Source: Pycnopodia helianthoides
Taxonomy: Eukaryota > Echinodermata > Asteroidea > Forcipulatida > Asteriidae
Length of the DNA: 64,000 nucleotides
Reading direction: 5' to 3'
NCBI GenBank assembly: GCA_032158295.1
Contig: CM063244.1
Coordinates: 2,277,073-2,341,072 of the forward strand
The position numbers and the translations under genes are program-made. This document shows positions 23,844 through 32,715 of the stretch, one piece after another (position 1 is the first letter of the stretch; every line of letters starts with the position of its first letter). The notes below the pieces were generated by a model. It had not been told where the DNA came from and did not search any database. It worked only from the letters and a program-made list of their open reading frames with translations.

Positions 23844-23942
23844 CTAGGGAAAACAAATAAACCATCCTTGCTCTTCATCCTCTCTCTGCCTCTCTCTTTG
23901 TGTCAATTTCATAAGGGGGCAACCTGAGATCCCTGGCTAATG

Positions 23943-24200
23943 GACCGATCCATTAAGCCCCACCCCTTTAGCATATTGACCAATCACAGCATTGGCTGCC
24001 TCAACACTGCACACGTGTGCAGCACATGTGCGTCTCTCCATTGCCACACACTTCAGAACGTGCGCGCTTTAAGTACGCGCGCACGCATGTTTACTTTTCT
24101 AATGGGATTTTAGCGTGTCGGACTTTGTCGGACTTTCGGTGGCGTATAGCCAAGGTTGTGATTGGTCAACACGTAAGGGGCGGAGCTTAATGGATCGGTC
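23943..24200. mobile_element. Inverted-repeat element with GACCGATCC ends, 258 bp
   Basis: It begins GACCGATCCATTAAGCCCC and ends GGAGCTTAATGGATCGGTC. Inner parts also pair (ATTGACCAATCACA with TGTGATTGGTCAA). The interior is rich in CACGTG and GCGCGC. Its mirror in arm 2 (about 41,000-41,200) is shorter and scrambled by indels. Confidence 0.7.
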
Positions 24201-24252
24201 TATTGTATACAACAGTGTTCTTTAATTACATTACAAACTATAATGACATCAA

Positions 24253-24402
24253 CAGGCCTGGAATTTCAACGTTGAGAGGGCAAGGCCATTTTCATTTTGC
24301 AAAGGGCACTTCCATTTGTGAAACTTTTGAAGGGGCACCAAGGCCAAGGCCAAGACCAGGCAACAGAGGTCATGGTCTCCATGTAATTCCATGCAGGCCT
24401 GC
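24253..24402. mobile_element. MITE with CAGGCCTGGAATT ends, second copy
   Basis: This is the same family as 13,709-13,877: CAGGCCTGGAATTTCAACG at one end and GTAATTCC...GCAGGCCTGC at the other. Confidence 0.65.
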
Positions 24403-24566
24403 ATCAACCTCAAGTCATCATTTGATGTTGTTACACACAAAAGAAAACACACAAAAAACATCATTCCCGACTTTGAACTGATTAATAATATACAATTTTG
24501 TTATCAGTGACAGTCTACATTTCATATTGCTGTATCATTTAACTATACTCTCAGATTAATATTTAC

Positions 24567-24747
24567 CTCCAGCAAGCCTCGATATGACATTCCTGCCAGC
24601 GTGAGATGACACCGATCTTTGACGGTACAATTTGTATTTGTCGTACGATGCAGTTCCCGTGGATGCCCGGCGGTACTTGGACAACTCGGAGGCCTGTTGT
24701 TTCTCGTCTGCTGCATCTTTTCGAAGATTTCCTCTTCCGCTGAACAT
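24567..24747 (-). CDS. Likely first coding exon of an unrecognised gene (arm 1 copy)
   Basis: The ATG sits in a good animal start context (AAAATAACAATGTT). The frame is open for 60 codons plus one base and ends at donor CTGGAG|GTAAATAT (phase 1). The peptide starts MFSGRGNLRKDAADEKQQ. It continues with a Ser/Arg/Tyr-rich, probably disordered segment, SKYRRASTGTASYDKYKLYR, and ends near GRNVISRLAG. Upstream (24,750-25,000) is a mixed-composition 5' region that could be UTR or promoter. No family is recognised, and no later exon joins in phase with confidence. The arm 2 copy (40,510-40,692) is two bases longer near its start and out of frame, so this copy is the more believable one. Confidence 0.5.
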
Positions 24748-25240
24748 TGTTATTTTGCCTCAAATGCAGAATTCCACCGAACAGAAATGATCTCCGTTGT
24801 CGCCTGCAAATAGTGCTTGCACGGTTTCCGCACTTAGACGCCGGGAAATTGTTTAAAATTAACTGCAAAACGAAGTTCATGTGCGGATAACATAAACAGC
24901 AAACATCTCCTATTGCTATAGCATTACGTACTTAACGATAGTGTTCAAGTTCATTGCGCACATTCTCTGCACGAGATCGCTATGCGCATACTTTACGCAT
25001 TGATCACGTGTTTACTATGCAGAGTCTACATTAATAATGTTAAGGTCTGTTTGTGTAGTCTCTGAAGGTCATCCACTAGGCACCTCCGCATGCGTTCTTC
25101 TTTATATCAATATTAAGGTCAATATCTCTATGGCAATGACCATAGGCCTATAGTTGAGATGATAGGCTACCGCAGTAGGGGGCCTACCAGTTATACCGTG
25201 GTAGAAATTTCATATCATGGATAAAATGGCAGAGGGTGTC

Positions 25241-25457
25241 TCCGCCTCCCCCCCCCCCAAATAATCTCCATACCAAAAACACACTCTTTTCCTCTTGCAC
25301 AGAAATACCCCGGCCCTTAAATTCCTCTAAAGAAATTCTAAGATTCCCAGCACACAATGATCGCGAAGACACAATAAGAGCGGGGGCGGGTGGGGGCGGG
25401 GGGTGGGGGGTGGTAGGCATACATCACGCCACAAAATCGAGCACCAGCCCCCCCCCC
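25241..25457 (+). other. C-runs and a G-quadruplex-prone tract
   Basis: An 11-C run ends near 25,258. Four or more G-runs of 3-6 lie at 25,382-25,413, and a 10-C run at 25,448-25,457. Run lengths differ in the arm 2 mirror (39,801-40,011). Confidence 0.7.
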
Positions 25458-25459
25458 GT

Positions 25460-26684
25460 ACCAGAAATCACCATCACCATCCAATCCCATCAACATCAGG
25501 CTGTGTTCGTCCATTGTTGGATGCAAGTCATCATGCAATTTCCCATTCTCTTTTCCTTCTTGCTACTCCAGTCCAAGTTCTTGTCCGAGTTTGTTGGGAT
25601 TTCGAGCCCCCTCTTCTCTACTCGTTGAATACTGCTCATCATGAATTCAACCAAAGGCATAGAATGAGATAAAACAATAACAATACAAAGGACCCCATGC
25701 CATTGGGTCAAGCTCTGATCAAAAACCAGATATATAGTATCACTCAATCCATGGAGGTAGAATTTTTTTATAATAAAATATACACAACTAACATTTTAAG
25801 GCTATATACAAGAGAAAAATAAATATGCTTTATTCGTGTTTTAAGTATGCTAGGTCCGATTTGGGGCAGATTTTACAAAGAAATTAAGATTTTATACTCA
25901 AAAGTTATGTCCTTTTGTTACTGTACAGTGTGATCTTGAGTGGCTAAATTTGTTCAGAGGTTAAACAAAATTAAAAAGACTTCGGTGAGAGAATTTACTG
26001 ACTCTCAGATATTGCCGGCAAATAATGACTAACACACACTTAGGCTTAGTCCGTTCCGACCATAGTAGAACGAGCATTATTCATTGTATACAAATAATTA
26101 AAAAAACACATCAACAAACAAAAACAAAAACACAGCTTTTTAGTATTATTTGCAATATCCAGAGTAAACGACCTTATTGCATAACGCGCAACGCACTTGC
26201 AAGCGCGTCTCAGTCCGCCATTTTGGGTGTCAAAACGTGCACAAAAGGATGGTCCCCCCTACACGTGTTTATAAAGAGATCAGTGGTGTTTATACGCGCA
26301 TTGGGCATTGTTTTTCATCAAAGATGGTGCTGGTCATTGACGTCATGTGCAATCCATCTATACACACATCCTGCCCTGTCACATGATCGCCAGTCATTAT
26401 ACGTCATTACGATCGAACTTTGACGCATTTTCCAAAACGGTTCTCAATAGCATGCAATGACATTATCCCCCATGCGAAGTTTGCCCCCCCCCCCCAATGC
26501 GAAGTTTGCATTTCAATCGTGGAATTTAACGAATGCAATGTGTTAATTGAAACGAATCAGATTTACTCGTACGGCTTTGCCTGAATGTAACTTCATCATG
26601 ACATCTCGAAGAGTTCAAGTTAAATCAAATCATTGGGTCTTGACTACTAGAATTAGTGAAGTGACCGGCACTGCCTCAGCTGTT
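25460..26684. other. Non-coding stretch, nothing recognised
   Basis: Open frames up to 132 codons occur but lack splice sites and domain motifs. A C-run lies near 26,485-26,496. Confidence 0.4.
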
Positions 26685-27112
26685 AAAGGCACAGTACACG
26701 TTTGGTAATGACTCTGAAAATTAATGGCAATAAAAACTTACTTGGTAAGAAGTACATCAGCTTTGGGTAGTAAAATGAATTTTGAGAAACTTTTAACTTC
26801 GAAGTACTACGGTTATGGAAAATATATCACTTTTTAATCCCCACAATTTGAATCTGAGGCTTCCCAGACTGTGTATTCCTATGGGGAATATTCTTCCTGC
26901 GTGGAAATATTATTCGCTCCGGTTTTTCGGTGATATCTCAAAAACGTGACCACCTTTTGGTTACAACCAAAATTAAGGACAATGTGTTTACACGCTGAAA
27001 ATTTTGCTTGGTTTGTTTATTACTTGCTTTTGACTCACATAACTGGGATACGCCAAAATTCTCACAGTTTTTCTATTTCATACATCAAGTAATAATCCAC
27101 AAGGAAAACTGA
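26685..27112. repeat. Dispersed repeat copy (family R2)
   Basis: It starts TTAAAGGCACAGTACACGTT and contains ATAAAAACTTACTTGGTAAG, ATCTCAAAAACGTGACCACC and ACAACCAAAATTAAGGACAA. Parts recur near 30,295-30,480 (ATAAAAACTTACTTGGTGAG, GCACTGCAGCTG) and 56,655-56,850 (TTACAACCAAAATGGAGGAC). The mirror is 38,174-38,601. Confidence 0.6.
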
Positions 27113-27116
27113 CTGT

Positions 27117-27187
27117 GGGAAGGTATAGCTCTGTTAGAGCGCCGGTACAAAAATCCGGAGGTCGTTGGTTCAAATCCTGCTCTAGTC
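27117..27187 (+). repeat. tRNA-derived SINE head, family 2
   Basis: An A-box-like TAGCTCTGTTAGAGCGCCGG and a B box GGTTCAAATCC are followed by GCTCTAGTCTATGTTTCTTT. It relates to 1641-1715. The mirror is 38,099-38,169. Confidence 0.6.
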
Positions 27188-27189
27188 TA

Positions 27190-28433
27190 TGTTTCTTTGT
27201 TCAACCCAAAATTAGATTTTTATGTCATGTACATGGTGGATCACACAAACACTATCTGCGACTATAATATTTTGTCAGCTCCACCAATCCTGTATTGTTC
27301 GTCCAAGATCTATATCCACAGAAAAAAAAGTGTGTTGAGAGATCAAACACGGAGCTATACAGTAACTGTCGTTTCCAAGTTTAGATCAAGTAAATTCTTA
27401 ACTAAACATACTAAACAAATTGATTTAAAATTTCATTGCAGTCTTCGTGGAGGGAAATTTTCGCTTTTGTTTACAAAGTTTATTGGAAGAATAACCTCAA
27501 GGTCAGTTGCGTAATTTTAATTTTTTTCTAAAATTGTTTTTAATTTTTAGTTTTTAGTTTGGCTTCCGATATGATACCGAATCCATCATTATGTGAATTG
27601 ATGATCTCATTTTAGGGCGAAAGAGAGGAACACAGGGCATCTGAGACGGGATGTGTGTCAACAACAAGACCACAAATACATCTGGAGCCGTTGTTATGCA
27701 GAATAACAAAAACCCACATCTTTGTCATCTTTGTAAGTTTGCCATCTGCCCATTATGACTATCTAACACTGCTTTCTCAAAAGAGGGCGCTATTAACTAT
27801 AGACCGTTCAGAAAGTTGCGAGGGTCGTGCCGCGGACGATCAGACGCCCGTTAAAGGGACACTGTCGTCGTAATCATAGTCTACTTGTGGCTGGACATGG
27901 AAGCATGAACTCATTTACTACATGCGAGCGCGTTGACCTTCACAGCACAAACAAAGGCTTTAAAGGAACATTACAGAATTGGTTTTTGCTAACAAAACAG
28001 TTGCTGGCAGTGCAAGCACTTTATGTAATCCACCATATACATAAACTGACAAACCTGTAGAATTTTGAGATCGATCGGCCATCTGGGTCACGAGAAAATA
28101 GTGAAAAACCGATTACACATTTGCATGAAATCATATAGATTCAACAAAAACAAAATGTTGACAGACGACGCTGATTCAAAACAAAAAGCACACACAAACT
28201 TCTGCCGGGGGGCGGGGGCGGCTATTACACGGATATTGCACAAACATGTAACATGCAAAGTCGTTTGCACATGGCTAATGAACGTGATTTATGTCAAAAT
28301 CACAACACATCGTTAATATTTGTTTTAAATTAACTACCATCTAGCAATATCTCATTATAATGTATAATATACAACAATAAGTGATTTGCATTAAGAAATC
28401 ATTTTACTTCATGAACTAACACAGTCCGCCATT
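27190..28433. other. Non-coding stretch, nearly identical in both arms
   Basis: No gene is recognised. Its value is as a ruler: several open frames (105, 72, 77 and 83 codons) are identical in the mirror region 36,855-38,090. A short fragment of repeat R1 lies near 28,040-28,110. Confidence 0.5.
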
Positions 28434-28617
28434 TTAGGGGTAAGGGGTAGGGGTAGAGTTAGGGTTAGGGTGAGGGTTATGGTTAGGGTTATGGTTAGGG
28501 TTAGGATTAGGGTTAGGGTTAGGGTGAGGGTTAGGGTTAGGGTTAGGGTGAGGGTTAGGGTTAGGGTTAGGGTTAGGGTTAGGGTTAGGATTAGGGGTAG
28601 GGGTAGGGGTAGGGTTA
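28434..28617 (+). repeat. Interstitial telomere-type repeat (TTAGGG)n, about 184 bp
   Basis: About 30 TTAGGG units occur, with variants TGAGGG, TTATGG, GGATTA and GGGGTA (the last mostly at the two ends). The G-rich strand points toward the hinge. The mirror is (CCCTAA)n at 36,671-36,853. Confidence 0.95.
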
Positions 28618-28708
28618 CCAGCTGAGAAACAGGGAACCAGTGACAGCTACCATAGAACGTGCATGGTTGTGGTTCGTGGTTTAGCTTCATACGTCTGTTT
28701 GGTTATAT

Positions 28709-28732
28709 CATGGAGCTATAAATAGCTCCATG
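28709..28732. repeat. 24-bp palindrome
   Basis: Arms CATGGAGCTA and TAGCTCCATG flank a TAAA loop. A similar longer palindrome, CATAGAGCTATATA...TATAGCTCTATG, lies at 57,309-57,340. The mirror is 36,555-36,578. Confidence 0.8.
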
Positions 28733-29525
28733 GTTATATTCCTCATGGCGCGGCGAGATCGATCACCCCTGGGAGCGAGGCTGCGTACAGCTCAAGCAAA
28801 AGACCCGAGTATTTCTGTCATAGAGACTCGACGTTCACTGTTGAATTTCCCGTAAGTTAGGTCCGCAACAGCTGTAACGCATTAGGTCCAATTTACCGCG
28901 ACATCGCCCCTGAATACAATAAATGATGGCACGCTGTGCAGCTACGTTTATTAAATTCTAACAGCGATTCTTTAAATGAAAAGAGAAAGTGCTTCTTTTT
29001 GTTTTGGTTTGTCTTATTTGTAAATCTGGACAACGGATACACGCCGTGGGAAACGGCTCGGTTTCACATCTGTCGGCGATTTGTAAATAAAACAGTTATT
29101 CAATTTGTTTTAATTAATTTGTTTTATGTATTCATTAATTTATTTTTACATACTATGTTATAAATGTATTTTTTTAATTTTTGTTTAACTTGTCCAACTA
29201 GTTTATTTATTGGATATTTATTTATTTTAAATATTATTGTTCTTCTGAATGTGTTAGGCATTCATTCAAATATAGAGTTGAATATTTTTGTCAGCGCTAA
29301 TTGTTTTCCTAATGGTATGATCGGCCATTGATCAAGACAATGAGTAATAATAACACATTTATTGTGGCGCCTTTTACCAATTATGTTCATAATAAGCACA
29401 TTTACAATCCAAAATGCAATTGTTGACAAAAAGCAAAGTTTCACTACCCAAAAGGGTTTGCTGTGTAAAGCACTGTATACTCAATACTTCCCGAGTTCTG
29501 TGAACAAAAATTCCACCTACATATT

Positions 29526-29597
29526 TCTCGGGTGGGATTCGAACCCACAACCGTTTCCAACTAGAGCAGATGTCTCACCGACTATAGACCACCGAGA
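29526..29597 (-). tRNA. tRNA-like sequence (72 nt), probably a pseudogene or SINE head
   Basis: The 5' TCTCGG pairs with the 3' CCGAGA. The T arm is perfect (GTGGG, TTCGAAT, CCCAC) and an A-box-like TGGTCTATAGTCGG is present, but no convincing anticodon stem forms. A second B box in the opposite direction lies at about 29,650-29,671, giving a 22-base inverted pair. The mirror is 35,688-35,759 (plus). Confidence 0.35.
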
Positions 29598-29699
29598 TTG
29601 CCCAATAGCCAGAGGGAGTTCGAATCCTAACAGCGGGTACCGCAACCGTGGGTTCGAATCCCACCCGAGTAATATGCCTGTGGGTTTTTTCCCCACAGA

Positions 29700-30990
29700 A
29701 CTCTGGAGAAGTACTGAGAATACAGTACTTTACACACACCAGTGAGAGGGAAGAAGCAAATCAAATTCTTTATCCCCTGTGCATGAATTTAACATCTAAC
29801 TGAGCGCTGTTTACACTAATCAAAAACATTTTTTTTTGGACATCTTCTTGAAGTTATTTTCTTTTCCGTGGGTCTGCAGATTGTGGGTCTGATGAATTGC
29901 TCATTCCATTTCGGGAATTAAGCTTTTTAAATTAATGATAAGTCATTTTTAAACAGTAGGCTTTATGCCCCCAGGGATTTGCAAGCAAAAGGCAATGGGG
30001 CGAAGCATTCGAACAGCTGAATGGGCTGCTGAAGAGCGAAGTTTCTCAGGTGAAATCGTTTTCTGTTTGTTTGCGTTGGTTTGAGGATAGACTAAATGAA
30101 AACAATTGATTAGAAAATTTAATTAGTTTTGACTAATTAGTTATTTGGGGCTGTCAGCTACAGCAGGGGTGGTCATTGTGCAGGGCAAACAAGGTACAAC
30201 GTAAAAACAATAGTGCTTTCATAATGATAAAGCAATTCAATTAACCAAAATGCTTGATGTTTAAACAGAAGTCTTAGGGGTATGGTCATAGATTGGTAAA
30301 TACTCCAGAAATTAATGACCATAAAAACTTACTTGGTGAGAAGCACTGCAGCTGCTGATAAACTATTTTGTGAAAGGATTTTTTTCGAAGTAAATGGTTT
30401 AGATCATTATTTTTTCACCCCAAAACATTTGAACCTGAGAAACGATTCATGCATTATTGTTTCTCAGAGTTCTGAGGGTTGGTGTCCGTTCGTGAATGCT
30501 GCGGCCAGAGATGCCATTGGTACCCGCTGGATGCGATGTTCTTGTAAAATACCGAAACAGTTTTTTTTGCAGTTTTCTCAGCAAGCATAAGAAACTGTAT
30601 TCAGCTGAAACTTTCTGCCTCTTTTATTGTATCTTTCGTTATAATTTTGCCCATAAAGAAGCATTACCGTGACAAAAACTATTCAATGACCCTACCGTTA
30701 GGAAGAATGTTAAGAACAGAAAGACTGAATACTTTGAAACTGTTGGTGATTCACGCTTTGAATTCCCTGTCCCCTGTATATTTGTGCATTTACATTGTGG
30801 TGATTTTAAACAAAAATTTGTTAACGGGAATGTTATTTAAGCTTGTTTAAAGTGTGTTAGTTTATCACTTAAATATAAATTGGATACTTGTTACCCCTTC
30901 TGAATTCTTCGTAATTAATGATGATAGAATTACTCCACAACCTCAAGGTTTTGAAAAGCTATAGCTACAATTCTGCCGCTGGCGGCGTGC
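29700..30990. other. Non-coding stretch with repeat R2 fragment
   Basis: The section at 30,295-30,600 carries R2 landmarks. The rest is unrecognised AT-rich sequence. Frames of 60-90 codons have no splice support. Confidence 0.4.
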
Positions 30991-31008
30991 GTCAAAATGA
31001 CAATACTT

Positions 31009-31560
31009 TGACGTCATTTTGTGGGATGTTGCTTTGCTGTATCTCCATGTTGCTACAAAGCGGCTATGTTAAGGAGAATGGACGAGAAAGTGTAGATTCG
31101 TGAATAGAATGTACGAGCCGAAGGCGAGTGCATTGTGTTCACGAATCTACACTTTAGAGTCTATTCTCTGACTTAAACTATTTCCTGAATAATTGAGAGT
31201 TAATTGAGTGATTAGCTTGTTAAAAAGCTTTTATAGATTATGTATGTGTGATGAGTTGTTTATTAGATTCCTGCATGTGATACAGTTTCTATGGTAAAGT
31301 ACATTAAAAGCTGTGTTTGGTACACATCATGTTATCCTTTCAATTTGGAAAGACAGTCATTTTCCCGTCGAACATTTCACTTTAGTTTGTAACGAATCCA
31401 CTCAACTGTAGATTCGTTACGAATTGTAGATTCGTAACGAATCTACAGTTAAGTGTAGATTCGTAAAAATAATCTACACTTTGAACAATAGAGTGACGTC
31501 ACAGAAATAGTTTAAACAAAACGGAGCTCCCAATATGACGTAACAAGAGTGATGACGTAA
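31009..31560. promoter_or_regulatory. Cluster of CRE-like sites and TGTAGATTCGT palindromes
   Basis: TGACGTCA occurs at 31,009-31,016 and 31,494-31,501, and TGACGTAA at 31,536-31,543 and 31,553-31,560. Between them are a hairpin (AGTGTAGATTCGTGAA at 31,089 and TTCACGAATCTACACT at 31,138) and a nested set of TGTAGATTCGT/ACGAATCTACA motifs at 31,405-31,480. The cluster is kept in the mirror arm and in the third copy (50.77-51.30 kb). It could be the terminal region of a DNA transposon as easily as a promoter. Confidence 0.35.
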
Positions 31561-32169
31561 CAGGGCTTTTCGCGAATCTTTCTGAAAAGCACCGGAGAAG
31601 GGTATTTAAAATTATTGTCTTTGAAACAATTCAAACATTATGCTTAATCTCATGTGAACTCAATTTCCTTCTTGGTTGAAAACATTTTAAATGAATTTCA
31701 GCAAAGATCACTTGTTGCCGTTTTCGTTCAAGCTGGTCTTTAAAAACAACCTGTTATTAGAACGTAAAAGACTAATTGGAGTGGCCATCAGCTTTCATTA
31801 AATAAACGATTATTCGTAACGAATAAGTAATTCTTCTAGGACGCATTTCTGTCTAAAAACATTCTACCAATACTCGATTTCTTATTTTCGTTTTGCATTT
31901 GCCAAATTGAGATAAACACTAATGCGAACGTGCGCAAAAATCTCTTTGACCTATCACAGGCATCCGTTATTTTTCTCGAGAGTGTGACCACCATATTTGA
32001 TGACTCGTTCACTTGGTTGTATTTCAAATTCACATAATTCGATTGAAAAGGAATGATTATATTAAAAGTGACATGCGTTCAAAACTTGGAGGGACACTCG
32101 CCTTCGGATTTGGGCGCTTTTTGGGCTATAAGAAGCGTTTGTTATGGTTGAAAAGATGTTTAAGAGATG

Positions 32170-32312
32170 TAAAATATAGTGAGTCACAAAAAACATCCCT
32201 CGAACACGGTCTATAAATTTGTCGGGCAAACAAAAAATGGGTTTTACAAAATGGCGGAGTTCGCGAAGTTAAGGAAAACCACACAATTTCGAGGGATATT
32301 ATTTTGTGACTC
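32170..32312. repeat. Inverted repeat GAGTCACAAAA...TTTTGTGACTC
   Basis: GTGAGTCACAAAAAACATCC with CCTCGAA near 32,180 pairs with TTCGAGGGATATTATTTTGT and GACTC near 32,290. This gives about 25-bp ends around a 140-bp element. It is present in all three copies of this segment. Confidence 0.6.
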
Positions 32313-32580
32313 GTTCTATTCTACTTTTAATAAATAATACACATAAACATGACATTTATAATGCACTTTTTTACCAGCAGAGTATGCAAAGTTTGGAAAG
32401 GAAACAAGAGAGAACCAGAAAGAGGGGGAGGGGAAGGCAGGAGAAACTCAGATTACATGTGGGCAGGGAAAAGATGGGTCTTGGAGTCCCCTTTTTAAGA
32501 AAGCTGTGAGACCTCTAGAATTTAGTCTTGCAGGAGCAGAAAGTTTATTCCGTAGCCGAGGGGCAGAGACAGAAAAAGCC

Positions 32581-32715
32581 TGGGCCCAATTTCATAGAGC
32601 TGCTAAGCGCAAGAATTTGCTTAGCACGAAATTTGGTTGGTAATCCTGTTTTTATCAATGAAGACATTTCGTGCTAAGCAAATTCTTGTGCTTAGCAGCT
32701 CTATGAAATTGGGCC
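32581..32715. mobile_element. Hinge element: MITE of the GGGCCCAATTTCAT family
   Basis: TGGGCCCAATTTCATAGAGC leads in and GCTCTATGAAATTGGGCCCA leads out. A 33-base asymmetric centre lies at 32,633-32,665 (TTGGTTGGTAATCCTG and on). The intact relative at 52,321-52,562 has about 110 extra bases in its middle, bounded by GAAAT on both sides, so the hinge copy looks like an internal deletion between two GAAAT words. The symmetry does not stop at the element's ends but continues for 18 kb. Confidence 0.9.

Larger units (their letters stand above)
14264..32632 (+). repeat. Giant palindrome, arm 1 (18.37 kb)
   Basis: This arm is repeated in reverse complement as 32,666-50,655. Paired landmarks fix the symmetry. 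Position sums of matching points are 65,298 at the hinge, 65,286 at 27.2-28.3 kb, 65,257 at 24.7 kb, 65,025-65,097 at 16-17 kb and 64,919 at the outer end. A 105-codon frame at 27,197-27,514 is identical to the one on the minus strand at 38,089-37,772. The outer limit is set only by the gap that truncates arm 2. Confidence 0.97.

Noticed and set aside
25381..25413. G-quadruplex tract as a regulatory element
   Set aside because: Run lengths differ between the arms and no promoter evidence accompanies it. It is listed only as sequence composition.
27605..27720. Possible exon after CTCATTTTAG (peptide with KERNTGHLRRDVCQQQ)
   Set aside because: The frame stops within 30 codons, the donor ATCTTT|GTAAGT is out of frame with it, and there is no homology. 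Identity between arms is expected from the palindrome alone.
28409..28690. Long Leu-Thr and Val-Arg repeat frames
   Set aside because: Translations of the TTAGGG tract, not proteins.
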